A stretch of 64,000 nucleotides of DNA from Schaalia odontolytica (GTDB lineage Bacteria; Actinomycetota; Actinomycetes; Actinomycetales; Actinomycetaceae), in contig NZ_CP046315.1 of NCBI RefSeq assembly GCF_009730335.1, positions 620,001 through 684,000 on the forward strand, read 5' to 3'. The translations under genes and the position numbers were made by a program. Numbering within the stretch: position 1 is the stretch's first letter; each line of letters opens with the position of its first letter. This document shows, one piece after another, positions 18,912 through 27,493 of this stretch. The notes below the pieces were generated by a model. It was not told the DNA's origin and ran no database searches. It saw only the letters and a list, made by a program, of their open reading frames with translations.

Positions 18912-19913
18912 TCAGATGTAGGAGCGGCGGGGAGTCATGCGCGTGTGAACGAGGTCGAGGAGCTCGTGCGCGGCCCCGTCGTCGAGGACGAGGTCGGTGG
19001 CGACCCCCGCGCGCAGGGCGCCCAGCAGCGGGAGGGCCTTCGAGGCGCCGGAGACGACGCAGAGGCGGCGTGGGATCTTCTTGAGCGTGGCCGGGCTCGG
19101 GCCCGAGGCGCGCTCGTTGAGGTGCATGTTCGTGGAGCCGTCCTCGCGGATGAGGACGGTGCACACGTCGCCGACGACCCCGTCGTTCTGGGCCGCCGCG
19201 ATCTCGTTGGGGTCGAGGAAGCCCCCCGAGTAGACGTGGGAGGGGAGGCGGGCCGACATGGAGCCGACGCCGAACAGGGCGACGTCTGCGCTGTCGATCG
19301 TGTTGAGGACCGACTGGACGGAGCGTTCGCGCCAGAGTGCCTCTTTGGTGTCCGCGTAGTCGAAGAATGCGGGCACGGGGAAGTTGACGATGCGCCCGCC
19401 GATGGCCTTCGCGGCGCGGGCGATGATGGCCTCGGCGTAGGGCATGCCCGACTCGGTGGCGGTGGCAGCTCCGTTGAGCTGGACGACGGTGGAACCCGCA
19501 AAAGACACGTGGGGCATGGCCCGCGTCACTTCGGCGGTGGTGTTTCCCCAGGCGATGCCAAGGGTGACGCCGGGGAAGAGCATGTCGATAAGGTGTTCCG
19601 CCGCGACGAGCGCAACGTTGTGCAGGCGGTTGACCTCGGTGTGGACGTCGTGAACGGGAACGACAGAAACCTGGACGCCGAAGAGGTCGGCAATTTGTCC
19701 CGCGAGGGTGCCCTTGAGACCGGGGGAGGTAGACACCGAGATGCGCACCAGGCCGACCTCCCGCGCGTGGGCGAGAAGTCGCGAGACCGAGGAGCGTGAT
19801 ATCTGCAGGTGGCGGGCGATTGTCTCCATCGTCTGCCCCTGGAGGTAGTACATCGAGGCGGCCTCATGCGCCTGTTCGTCACGTATTGTCACGTTTTCTA
19901 GTGTGCCATGCAC
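18912..19913 (-). CDS. SorC/DeoR-type sugar-binding transcriptional regulator
   Basis: This is a 333-residue regulator. The N-terminal helix-turn-helix (about 15–55) reads YYLQGQTMETIARHLQISRS then SVSRLLAHAREVGLV. The rest is a SorC-type phosphosugar-sensing domain with LGIAWGNTTAEV, VVQLNGA and a C-terminal GALRAGVATDLVLDDGAAHELL. It is divergent from glpF–glpK with a 254-base gap, the usual position of a local regulator, so glycerol 3-phosphate or a related triose phosphate is a plausible effector. The start is uncertain: GTG 19913 or GTG 19892, neither with a good ribosome site. Confidence 0.85.
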   Translation of the reverse strand: MHGTLENVTIRDEQAHEAASMYYLQGQTMETIARHLQISRSSVSRLLAHAREVGLVRISVSTSPGLKGTLAGQIADLFGVQVSVVPVHDVHTEVNRLHNVALVAAEHLIDMLFPGVTLGIAWGNTTAEVTRAMPHVSFAGSTVVQLNGAATATESGMPYAEAIIARAAKAIGGRIVNFPVPAFFDYADTKEALWRERSVQSVLNTIDSADVALFGVGSMSARLPSHVYSGGFLDPNEIAAAQNDGVVGDVCTVLIREDGSTNMHLNERASGPSPATLKKIPRRLCVVSGASKALPLLGALRAGVATDLVLDDGAAHELLDLVHTRMTPRRSYI

Positions 19914-20004
19914 AAGCGTGCAGATGTGTGACTTTGGGAATTAAAGGGTCTGAAGGGGCGACAAGTAAAATGCGTGTCATATGGTCAGGGTCACACGCGA
20001 GGGC

Positions 20005-20020
20005 CTGCACGGATGTGCAG
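20005..20020. promoter_or_regulatory. Candidate operator in the SorC-glpF intergenic region
   Basis: A perfect inverted repeat, CTGCAC-N4-GTGCAG, is located midway between the divergent regulator and glpF. Related TGCA-containing half-sites lie at about 19920 and 20035. It could be the SorC-family binding site. This is inferred from position and symmetry only. Confidence 0.4.
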
Positions 20021-20167
20021 TCAGTTTGGGCTAACGTGCATCAAGTGTCATACTGTGATGTGACCCGCGAAGCTTATCCGAGCGGATATTGTTCGACGGT
20101 ACACAGTTGGCGGTGAAAGAACACCGGTGACCCGGCGCGAAGACGCGTCGGAGAAAGATAGGGAAAC

Positions 20168-20953
20168 ATGCTCACAACACTGCTCCCGGCAGCCGCTGAT
20201 GCGGCTGTCCCTACCACGGGCCAGATTTTCTGGTCTGAGTTCCTCGGCACCACGATCCTGCTGCTCCTCGGTGGCGGCGTCGTTGCTACGAACCTGCTGC
20301 CCAAGTCCAAGGGCAAGGGCGGCGGCTGGCTGCTCATCAACTGGGGATGGGGCCTGGCGGTCTTCGCCGGCGTCTACGTTGCGTTCCGCACCGGTGGCCA
20401 CCTGAACCCCGCGGTGACGATCGCCAAGGTCGTCGCCCACATGTTCGACTCCAACGTCACCCTGGCGGGTGACATTCCCGTCACCGGCACCAACGTCGCG
20501 GTCTACATCGTCGCCCAGTTCCTCGGTGCCTTCGCCGGCGCCGTCCTGTGCTGGCTGACCTTCAAGAAGCACTTCGATGAGGATTGTGACCCCGCCCTCA
20601 AGCTCGGCGTTTTCTCCACCGGTCCCGAGATCCGTTCCTACGGTTGGAACTGCCTCACTGAGGCCATCGGCACCGCCGTCCTGATCCTGTGGGTCTTCGT
20701 CTCCGGCTACACCGAGACCGCGGTCGGCCCTCTCGGCGTCGCGCTCATCATCGTCGTCATTGGTAACTCGCTCGGTGGCCCCACCGGTTACGCCATCAAC
20801 CCGGCCCGTGACCTCGGCCCCCGTATCGCTCACGCGATCCTGCCGATCAAGGGCAAGGGTGGCTCCGACTGGGGTTACTCCTGGGTTCCCGTTGTCGGCC
20901 CGATCATCGGCGCCATCGTCGGCACCGTTCTCTACTACCTCATTCTCGCCTGA
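20168..20953 (+). CDS. glpF: Glycerol facilitator (aquaglyceroporin, MIP family)
   Basis: This is a 261-residue membrane channel with six predicted helices. Both pore motifs are present: HLNPAVT (about 79–85) and the second as INPARDLGPR, where the Asp after NPAR marks a glycerol rather than water channel. It lets glycerol diffuse in, to be trapped by the downstream kinase. A leader of AGGGAAAC precedes the ATG. The gene is the first of a glpF–glpK unit divergent from the SorC regulator. The short lysine/glycine-rich loop KSKGKGGGW after helix 1 is unremarkable. Confidence 0.95.
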   Translation: MLTTLLPAAADAAVPTTGQIFWSEFLGTTILLLLGGGVVATNLLPKSKGKGGGWLLINWGWGLAVFAGVYVAFRTGGHLNPAVTIAKVVAHMFDSNVTLAGDIPVTGTNVAVYIVAQFLGAFAGAVLCWLTFKKHFDEDCDPALKLGVFSTGPEIRSYGWNCLTEAIGTAVLILWVFVSGYTETAVGPLGVALIIVVIGNSLGGPTGYAINPARDLGPRIAHAILPIKGKGGSDWGYSWVPVVGPIIGAIVGTVLYYLILA

Positions 20954-20982
20954 GAGTGAGTGCGCGGCCTCGCCCGCGTCAT

Positions 20983-21024
20983 ACCCCGCCGCCGGGGTGA
21001 CATTTTGTGGGACTGCGAAGTCCC
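20983..21024 (+). terminator. Two hairpins between glpF and glpK
   Basis: ACCCCG-N4-CGGGGT (20983–20998) is followed by GACATTTT, and GGGACT-N4-AGTCCC (21009–21024) comes next. The first looks like a weak attenuator; together they may reduce or process the transcript so that glpF and glpK differ in level. Confidence 0.45.
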
Positions 21025-21090
21025 GCCCGCCGCGCAGGTGGATCGACGCGGCATACACAACGACGTGATAACGCCTCCGAAAGGACACTC

Positions 21091-22611
21091 ATGACCACCG
21101 AAAAGTTCGTTCTCGCCATCGATCAGGGCACCACCTCGACCCGTGCGATCATCTTCAACCACTCCGGTGAGATTATCTCCGTCGGACAGAAGGAGTTCAC
21201 CCAGATCTTCCCGAACCCGGGTTGGGTGGAGCACAACCCCATTGAGATCTGGGAGACCACCCGCACCGTCGTCGCCGAGGCTCTGCAGAAGGCGGAGATC
21301 AACCGCCACAACCTCGCGGCCGTCGGTATCACCAACCAGCGTGAGACCACCGTCGTGTGGGACAAGAACACCGGCGAGCCCGTTTACAACGCGATCGTCT
21401 GGCAGGACATGCGCACCTCCGACATTGTCAAGGAGCTCGAGGGTGACGAGGGCCCGGACCGCTTCCGCCAGATCTGTGGCCTGGGTCTGTCCCCCTACTT
21501 TTCCGGTTCGAAGATCAAGTGGATCCTCGACAACGTTGAGGGTGCTCGGGAGCGCGCCGAGGCCGGCGACCTGCTCTTCGGCAACACCGACTGCTGGGTC
21601 CTGTGGAACCTGACGGGCGGCATCAACGGCGGCGTGCACTGCACCGACGTCACCAACGCCTCGCGCACCATGCTCATGGATATCCGTACGCTGCAGTGGC
21701 GCGAGGACGTCTGCGAGATCTTCGGCATCCCGATGTCGATGCTCCCCGAGATCAAGTCCTCCTCCGAGATCTACGGCTACGGCCGCAAGAACGGTCTGCT
21801 CGTCGACACCCCGATCGCCGGTATCCTCGGCGACCAGCAGGCGGCAACCTTCGGCCAGGCCTGCTTCGAGAAGGGCATGGCGAAGAACACCTACGGTACC
21901 GGCTGCTTCATGCTCATGAACACCGGCACCGAGCCCGTCTTCTCCGACAACGGCCTGCTCACCACCGTGGCCTACAAAATCGGCGATCAGCCGGCCGTCT
22001 ACGCCCTTGAGGGCTCGATCGCCGTCGCAGGATCGCTGGTCCAGTGGCTGCGCGACAACCTGGGCATGATCGTCAAGTCCTCGGACATTGGCGACCTGGC
22101 CAGGACGGTCGAGGACAACGGCGGCGTCTACTTCGTCCCCGCCTTCTCCGGCCTTTTTGCCCCCTACTGGCGTTCGGACGCTCGCGGCGCGATCGTGGGC
22201 CTGACCCGCTACGTCAACAAGGGCCACATCGCCCGTGCCGTCGAGGAGTCGACCGCGTTCCAGAGCGCCGAGGTCCTCGACGCGATGAACGCCGACTCCG
22301 GCGTGCCGCTCAAGGAACTCAAGGTTGACGGCGGCATGACGCACGACGACCTGGTCATGCAGTTCCAGGCCGACCTGTGCGGCGTCGACGTCGTTCGCCC
22401 GAAGGTCATCGAGACCACCGCGCTGGGTGCCGCATACGCCGCCGGTCTGGCGGTGGGCTTCTGGTCGGGCACCGAGGATGTCGTGGCCAACTGGCAGGAA
22501 GGCAAGCGCTGGAGGCCGTCCATGGATACGGCCGAGCGCGACCGCACCTACCGCCTGTGGAAGAAGGCCGTCACGCGTACGCTCGACTGGGTTGACGACG
22601 ACGTGTTGTGA
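21091..22611 (+). CDS. glpK: Glycerol kinase
   Basis: This is a 506-residue FGGY-family kinase making glycerol 3-phosphate from glycerol and ATP. The N-terminal phosphate loop is [13 protein letters not shown]; other marks are [22 protein letters not shown], the ATP-site [13 protein letters not shown], the LEGSIAVAG strand and [20 protein letters not shown] near the end. Length matches the family. AAAGGA lies five bases before the ATG. No glpD is next to it, so G3P oxidation must be encoded elsewhere. Confidence 0.97.
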   Translation: MTTEKFVLAIDQGTTSTRAIIFNHSGEIISVGQKEFTQIFPNPGWVEHNPIEIWETTRTVVAEALQKAEINRHNLAAVGITNQRETTVVWDKNTGEPVYNAIVWQDMRTSDIVKELEGDEGPDRFRQICGLGLSPYFSGSKIKWILDNVEGARERAEAGDLLFGNTDCWVLWNLTGGINGGVHCTDVTNASRTMLMDIRTLQWREDVCEIFGIPMSMLPEIKSSSEIYGYGRKNGLLVDTPIAGILGDQQAATFGQACFEKGMAKNTYGTGCFMLMNTGTEPVFSDNGLLTTVAYKIGDQPAVYALEGSIAVAGSLVQWLRDNLGMIVKSSDIGDLARTVEDNGGVYFVPAFSGLFAPYWRSDARGAIVGLTRYVNKGHIARAVEESTAFQSAEVLDAMNADSGVPLKELKVDGGMTHDDLVMQFQADLCGVDVVRPKVIETTALGAAYAAGLAVGFWSGTEDVVANWQEGKRWRPSMDTAERDRTYRLWKKAVTRTLDWVDDDVL

Positions 22612-22634
22612 CAGTCGCTCCATAGAAAGTGACG

Positions 22635-22665
22635 AGGCCGGGGCTGCGTGAAGCGGTCCCGGCCT
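22635..22665. terminator. Terminator between glpK and the flavoprotein gene
   Basis: AGGCCGGG (22635–22642) pairs with CCCGGCCT (22658–22665). It lies between convergent genes and again follows a GACGAGGCC element. Confidence 0.65.
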
Positions 22666-22688
22666 TGCCGCGTGTGGGGAGGGGAGTG

Positions 22689-24971
22689 TTAGAACGTCTC
22701 GTAGGAGACGCGTGCGCCCCCGGCCTGGATGATGCGCAAAATGTCGCGGACTATGCGGGCGGAGCCGCACACGTAGTACGTGGCCTGGGGATCGATGCCC
22801 TCGGCGTTCAGGTAGTCGGTGATGCGCCCGTGAAATGTGCCGGGTGCCGCCTCGCGGCTGACGCATTGAATGAGCCGGGGCAGCGGTGTGTCGACTCGGC
22901 CTGTCAGGTCGTCTTCCGTCCGTGAGCATCCGACGATGAGTATGTCGTCGTCGCGCCTGCCAGCCTCGAATGCCGCGAGGAATGGGGCGATGCCCGTCCC
23001 TGTTGCGATGAAAATGCGCCGGTGTGGTGCCTCGGCGTCGGTCGTGCCCCGGTCTGGCGTGACGAGCCAGTGGCCGTAGGGCAGCTCAAGGTCGACGTCG
23101 TCGCCGGGTGCGGTGGTGCTCGCCCAGGAGGCGCCCATGCCCTTCGTGCGCACGTCAACGAGGAGCCTGACGGTGCGCCCAGGGGCTGATGCGAGCGAGT
23201 AGGGTCGCCATTCGAATGGGGCGACCCGAACGAGCGCGTACTGGCCTGCCTCCCACGTCGCGCATTCCGGTAGCTCGAGTGTGATGTCGCGGGTGGTGGG
23301 GCTCATCCAACGAGCGCGTTGTACTGTCGCCCGATGGCGTGCCGCCCCGGCGGTGCGTTCAGTCGTCGTGTCGTGGGAGGAGCTCGCGTGATCCTGGGTG
23401 GGGACCTGATCGCGCAGTGCGCGCATGATGCGGGGATATCCCGCGGGCCCGAGTACCTTGCAGGCCGTGGACATGCCGGCCATGGCGGCACCCACGATGC
23501 CGGGCATTCCGGCGTCCTGCCCGGTCAGGTAGAGGCCGTCGATGGGGGTCGAGGGAGAGACGAGGTCGGCGGCGAAGCGCTCGGGCGTGAGGGGTAGTCC
23601 GTAGAAGCATCCGCCCTCGTGTGACGTGAAGTGTTCGATGGTGAGTGGGGTGGCGACCTCGACTGAGCGCACGGCGTCTGTCAAGCCGGGTATGGCCGTG
23701 TCCGCGAGGCCAATGAGTCCGCGTGCCATCGCCGACGTCAGGCGTTCGTAGTCCTCCCCGCGCATCCCCGGCCTCGTCCCCAACCATCGGTCGAAGGCCT
23801 GTGGCTGGGCGAAGGACACGATCTCCACTGTCGCGTGGCGGTCTCCGGCTTTGATTCCGGGGAACGAGATGAAGGCTGATTGAGGGCGTCCCCGGCATAG
23901 GTCCTCGGTCATCTGCTCCAGGTTGTCGGGTCCCTGGGATGTATTCACCCAGATGTTCGACCCGTCCACGCCGGCGGGGTAGTGGTCGAGGGTGAGGTAG
24001 ACGGTCACCGCGGAGCCTCCGTGCCCGAGGCGGGCGATCCTGTCGCGGACACGTGCAGTGAGCGCGCCGACCGGACCGGTCGTTGGTAGTAGCCGGGTGT
24101 AGGTTTCCCGTGCGCCGACGCCGGAAATCACGATGGGAGCACGCTCCTCGTAGGAGACAGGCGTGGGACCGCTGCGATCGCTGACGCGTACGCCCACTGC
24201 TCGCCCGTTGTCGATGAGGATGTCGTCGACGTCCTGGCACAGGCGGATCTCACCTCCGGTTGCGCGGATCCGTTCTTCGATCATGCGCGCGATCTGCCCG
24301 CTTCCGCCGCGTGGGAACCATGCGCCGTCCATGTAGTGGCACACGATCATCGCGTGGGCGACGAACGCGCTGCGCGTAGGCTCCACCCCGTAGTCGCCCC
24401 AATGCGTGGTGAGGAGGGCGCGCAGGGCCGGGTCGCGGAAGCGGCGCTCCATGTAGTGCTCTGTATGTTCTAGGGCGCATCCTGTCCGCAGGCGGAGTGC
24501 GAGGTGAATGGCGGGGGATGCCTGTGGTGGGACCATGTCGGCCATGTAGCGCAGCGACATCCATGAATAGGCGCGCTTCACATCCCGGCAGTAGCGTTGA
24601 ATGGCTCTCTTCTCGTGTGGAAACAGAGAGATCAGGAGGTGCTGGTATTCCTTGAAACTGGATGGGATTGTGACGGTCAGGCCGTGGCCGGGCAGGATGA
24701 AGCGGTCGTAGCCCGACGGCATTCGATTCCATGTGAGCGCGCCGCCGGTGAGGTACTCGAAGAGCTGGCGTGGGCGGGATCCGGGGTGCATGTCGCCGAC
24801 GTAGTGCAGCCCGACATCCCAGGAAGCGCCCATCCGACGGAATGAGTGGGTGAGGCCGCCTGGGGTGCTGTGTTTTTCGAGGACAAGCACGCGCGCTCCC
24901 GCGACTCCGGCAAGGAGGCCGGCCGTCGTGAGTGCGCCGATTCCCGAGCCGATAACGATCGCATCATACAT
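22689..24971 (-). CDS. Fused flavoprotein: carotenoid isomerase/desaturase-like domain plus ferredoxin-reductase-like domain
   Basis: This is a 760-residue two-part redox enzyme. Residues 1 to about 515 form a CrtISO/phytoene-desaturase/retinol-saturase-like FAD domain: the FAD loop AIVIGSGIGALTTAGLLA, EKHSTPGGLTHSFRR, WGDYGVEPTRSAF and the terminal LYLTGQDAGMPGIVGAAMAG. After a polar linker (about 520–550), residues 555–760 form an FNR-type module: QYALVRVAPFEWRPYSLAS (flavin site, RxYS), ATGTGIAPFLAAFE and YYVCGSARIVRDI (NAD(P)H site). No iron–sulfur motif is seen. GGGAG precedes the ATG at 24971. The layout suggests that the FNR part feeds electrons from NAD(P)H into the first flavin. Lipid or isoprenoid saturation is a guess. 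It is divergent from a TetR gene. Confidence 0.83.
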   Translation of the reverse strand: MYDAIVIGSGIGALTTAGLLAGVAGARVLVLEKHSTPGGLTHSFRRMGASWDVGLHYVGDMHPGSRPRQLFEYLTGGALTWNRMPSGYDRFILPGHGLTVTIPSSFKEYQHLLISLFPHEKRAIQRYCRDVKRAYSWMSLRYMADMVPPQASPAIHLALRLRTGCALEHTEHYMERRFRDPALRALLTTHWGDYGVEPTRSAFVAHAMIVCHYMDGAWFPRGGSGQIARMIEERIRATGGEIRLCQDVDDILIDNGRAVGVRVSDRSGPTPVSYEERAPIVISGVGARETYTRLLPTTGPVGALTARVRDRIARLGHGGSAVTVYLTLDHYPAGVDGSNIWVNTSQGPDNLEQMTEDLCRGRPQSAFISFPGIKAGDRHATVEIVSFAQPQAFDRWLGTRPGMRGEDYERLTSAMARGLIGLADTAIPGLTDAVRSVEVATPLTIEHFTSHEGGCFYGLPLTPERFAADLVSPSTPIDGLYLTGQDAGMPGIVGAAMAGMSTACKVLGPAGYPRIMRALRDQVPTQDHASSSHDTTTERTAGAARHRATVQRARWMSPTTRDITLELPECATWEAGQYALVRVAPFEWRPYSLASAPGRTVRLLVDVRTKGMGASWASTTAPGDDVDLELPYGHWLVTPDRGTTDAEAPHRRIFIATGTGIAPFLAAFEAGRRDDDILIVGCSRTEDDLTGRVDTPLPRLIQCVSREAAPGTFHGRITDYLNAEGIDPQATYYVCGSARIVRDILRIIQAGGARVSYETF

Positions 24972-24986
24972 GGAAACTCCCAAAAC

Positions 24987-25030
24987 TAGACAGTGTCTAC
25001 TTATGACAACATGCCTGCTAGACATTGTCA
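24987..25030. promoter_or_regulatory. Twin TetR-type operators in the divergent promoter region
   Basis: A perfect 13-bp palindrome TAGACAGTGTCTA (24987–24999) and a near copy TAGACATTGTCA (25019–25030) are centred 32 bp apart, three helical turns. They cover the likely promoters of both the flavoprotein and the TetR gene. This strongly suggests autoregulation plus control of the oxidoreductase by the adjacent TetR protein. Confidence 0.75.
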
Positions 25031-25062
25031 AGTCTGGCTGCTGTCTCGGATACACTGAGTGC

Positions 25063-25656
25063 ATGACGCGCTCTACGACATCCGAGGGGCTGCGCGAGGC
25101 AATCCTCGCGATCAGCCGCGATCTCCTCAATGAGGGTGGGCCCTCTTCTCTCTCCATGCGCGAAGTTGCTCGTCGTGCGGGCTGTACGCACCAAGCTCCC
25201 TACCACCACTTCCAGGGGCGCGAAGGGATCCTCGTGGCGCTTGTCGAGGAGGGTTACCGCTCCCTCGAACGCGTACTGCGTGAGGCCAGGGAGCGTAGTG
25301 ATGGGGCGCCGCCGCAGGACGTGACGCGAGCCGCCGGACACGCCTACCTGTCGTGCGCCCTGGCAAATCCTGGTGTCTTTCGGATCATGTTCCGATCAGA
25401 CATGTACGACGCCGACGCGCATCCGGGGCTGAGGCAGGCCAGCCTGGCCGCGCGCTCCCAGCTACGTTCGTTGGCGCACACCGCCTACGGAACCGACGAT
25501 CCCCACGCGGAAGTGACCCTGTGGGCATACATTCACGGCCTTGCCACTCTCGTCCTTGATGGGCCGCCCGCCCTCGGCAGCGGACAGGACGCGCAGTGCT
25601 TCGCTCGCCAAGCCATCGAATCCCCCTTCTTTATCGATGGAGTGACGGGAGCATAA
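25063..25656 (+). CDS. TetR-family regulator
   Basis: This 197-residue repressor has an N-terminal helix-turn-helix at about 10–55: LREAILAISRDLLNEGGPSS, then SMREVARRAGCTHQAPYHHFQGREGIL. The C-terminal ligand domain contains SCALANPGVFRIMFRSDMY and AYIHGLATLVLDGP, the pattern of the TetR WHG subgroup. The ATG at 25063 is 92 bases from the divergent flavoprotein start, with two operators between. A hydrophobic ligand related to the oxidoreductase's substrate is the likely inducer. Confidence 0.9.
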   Translation: MTRSTTSEGLREAILAISRDLLNEGGPSSLSMREVARRAGCTHQAPYHHFQGREGILVALVEEGYRSLERVLREARERSDGAPPQDVTRAAGHAYLSCALANPGVFRIMFRSDMYDADAHPGLRQASLAARSQLRSLAHTAYGTDDPHAEVTLWAYIHGLATLVLDGPPALGSGQDAQCFARQAIESPFFIDGVTGA

Positions 25657-25735
25657 CGGGCTTTGTCGCGATGGGGAGGAATGTCTAGGACTCAAGGCCG
25701 CATAGGTCCGGATAATCGTCGGATACCCTAATCCC

Positions 25736-26308
25736 ATGGAAAACCCTAATAATCAAACAACATATCTCGTTGTAGACGGCGAAAATATCGATGCCACGCT
25801 GGGCCTGTCCGTTCTTGACCGGCGTCCGAACCCCGAGGAGCGCCCCCGCTGGGACCGCGTTCTCGAGAGTGCGCACGGCCGCTGGGGGCAGAAGGCCAAG
25901 GGCCTGTTCTTCCTGAACGGCTCCTCCGGCTTCCTGCCGATGGGCTTCGTGCAGGCGCTCACGGCCATGGACTACTCGGTCATCCCCCTGTCGGGCCCGG
26001 CCGACATGAAGGTCGTCGACGTCGGCCTCCAGCGCACGATGGACGCGATCGCGAATCTTGGCTCTGGCGACGTCATCCTGGCCAGCCACGACGCTGACTT
26101 CCTGCCCCAAATCGAGACCCTCCTCGACCAGGGCCGCCGCGTCGCGGTCATGTGCTTCAAGGAGTTCCTCTCCTCCCAGCTCCACGAGCTGGAGGAGCGA
26201 GGCCTGGAGATCATCGACCTCGAATACGACGTGCACGCCTTCCAGGTGCGTCTGCCCAGGCTCCACATCATCGACATCGACGACTTCGACCCGATGTCCT
26301 TCCTGTAA
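25736..26308 (+). CDS. NYN-domain (PIN-like) putative ribonuclease
   Basis: This 190-residue protein has the NYN nuclease core: YLVVDGENIDATLG (first acidic cluster), KGLFFLNG, ALTAMDYSVIPL, and the second cluster VILASHDADFLPQIETLL. Acidic residues at these points form the metal site in PIN/NYN nucleases, so it is probably an active RNase acting on RNA in the cytoplasm. The acidic C-terminus IIDIDDFDPMSFL is unusual but simple. It is a single gene convergent with pspA; its target is unknown. Confidence 0.8.
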   Translation: MENPNNQTTYLVVDGENIDATLGLSVLDRRPNPEERPRWDRVLESAHGRWGQKAKGLFFLNGSSGFLPMGFVQALTAMDYSVIPLSGPADMKVVDVGLQRTMDAIANLGSGDVILASHDADFLPQIETLLDQGRRVAVMCFKEFLSSQLHELEERGLEIIDLEYDVHAFQVRLPRLHIIDIDDFDPMSFL

Positions 26309-26356
26309 ACCCTGGCCGCGCGTTCGTGAGTGGGTGCGTTGCCACCGACATGACGA

Positions 26357-26386
26357 GCCGGGCGGCCCCGCGAGGGGCCGCCCGGC
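26357..26386. terminator. Bidirectional terminator between NYN gene and pspA
   Basis: A 13-bp GC-rich perfect stem (26357–26369 with 26374–26386) with GCGA loop separates convergent genes. Confidence 0.8.
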
Positions 26387-26417
26387 CTGTCTATGCATGC
26401 GGCAGGGCCGCGTCCGC

Positions 26418-27143
26418 TCACGCCTGCGTGTTGTTGCCCTTCAGGGCAGCCAGGCGAGCCTCGATCTCCACCTGCGAGGAGTCGGTCTGGAGCTCAGCAA
26501 ACTGGGCGTCCAGCGAGGATGCGGCCAGCTCCATCTTGCCCTGGGCGAGGGCCTCCTGCTGACGCACGCGGTCCTCGAAGCGGCCGAGCTCGCTCGTGGG
26601 ATCCAGGATGTTGATCGAGCCGAGGGCCTCCGTGACCTGAGCCTGGGCCTTGGCAGTCTTCTCGCGGGCGATCAGCTGGTCGCGGCGGCTCTTGAGCTCG
26701 GAGAGCTTGTCCTTCATCTGAGCCAGGCCGGACTTGAGGCGCTCGGCCACGTCACGCTGAGTGGCGAGAGCGGGCTCCTCGGTCTTGATCTCGTTCTCGA
26801 ACTGGATCTGCTTGCCGAGGGCGACCTTGGCCAGGTTGTCCCACTTGTCCGCTCCGGCCTCGTCGCCGGCAGCGCGCAGAGAGTCAGCCTTCGCGGAAGC
26901 GGCGGCGGCCTTCTGGCCCCAGTCGGCAGCAGCCTTGACGTCTTCCTCGTAGTCACGCTCGGCCATACGCAGGTTGCCCAGGGTCTGAGCGATCGCGTTC
27001 TCGGCCTCGATGATCGAGTTGGTGTAGTCGCGGATGAGCTGGTCGATCATCTTCTGCGGGTCCTCGGCCTTGTCGAGGAGCGCGTTGATGTTCGCCTTGG
27101 CGAGCTGAGCAATGCGGCCCAGGATCGTCTGCTTTTCGGCCAT
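26418..27143 (-). CDS. pspA: PspA/IM30-family membrane stress protein
   Basis: This is a 241-residue, almost entirely alpha-helical coiled-coil protein. The N-terminus ILGRIAQLAKANINALLDKAEDPQKMIDQLIRD is the family signature, including the lipid-binding helix and the highly conserved EDPxKM. Long charged heptad helices follow to the end. PspA proteins polymerise on the inner face of damaged membranes and help keep the proton gradient. CTAAGGAG lies six bases before the ATG. The upstream region carries an 11-bp inverted repeat and a leader resembling that of a TPM-domain gene; TPM genes commonly accompany pspA in actinobacteria. Confidence 0.92.
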   Translation of the reverse strand: MAEKQTILGRIAQLAKANINALLDKAEDPQKMIDQLIRDYTNSIIEAENAIAQTLGNLRMAERDYEEDVKAAADWGQKAAAASAKADSLRAAGDEAGADKWDNLAKVALGKQIQFENEIKTEEPALATQRDVAERLKSGLAQMKDKLSELKSRRDQLIAREKTAKAQAQVTEALGSINILDPTSELGRFEDRVRQQEALAQGKMELAASSLDAQFAELQTDSSQVEIEARLAALKGNNTQA

Positions 27144-27243
27144 GATGTTCTCCTTAGAGGTGGTGCGCATCTGCGCGGTTTGGGTTGGTGCGCGTGTGCG
27201 CGGGTTGTGAGCGAGATGAGGCCTCGCGCGATTGGTGGGTGGG

Positions 27244-27414
27244 CTACGAGTCGCCCGAACTGCTTGTCGAGTGAGTGTATGTGGGGGAGTGGGGTGCGGT
27301 GACGCTGAGCGTGTGCCTCCCGAGCGGCGCCACGCGAGACGAATTGGATCGAGCGTGGCGTCTGGCCTGGCTCGCGTGGTGCTCACGTGTTCGAGAGTCT
27401 CGAATCCGTGGCAT
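27244..27414 (-). pseudogene. Orphan gene start upstream of pspA (possible stump of a TPM-domain gene)
   Basis: An open frame of 56 codons begins at ATG 27414 with a perfect AGGAGGA site and starts MPRIRDSR. The leader (27415–27456) matches that of the intact TPM-domain gene at 34198, whose product starts with TRIRRFS. After these first residues the product is low-complexity and basic, with no TPM features. It may be a gene whose body was lost, or simply the leader of pspA with a short spurious frame. Confidence 0.3.
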
Positions 27415-27443
27415 GTGATCCTCCTCGGTTAGTGGCGAACAGA

Positions 27444-27493
27444 TCAAAATACATCATTGCGAGCCGCAACGCCCTCAATCTAATGTATTTTGA
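27444..27493. promoter_or_regulatory. 11-bp inverted repeat upstream of pspA
   Basis: TCAAAATACAT (27444–27454) and ATGTATTTTGA (27483–27493) are exact complements with a 28-base spacer. Their AT content stands out from the surroundings. Position in the minus-strand leader suggests two half-sites for a regulator or a promoter-spanning loop. The rest of 27494–27735 holds nothing recognisable. Confidence 0.5.
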
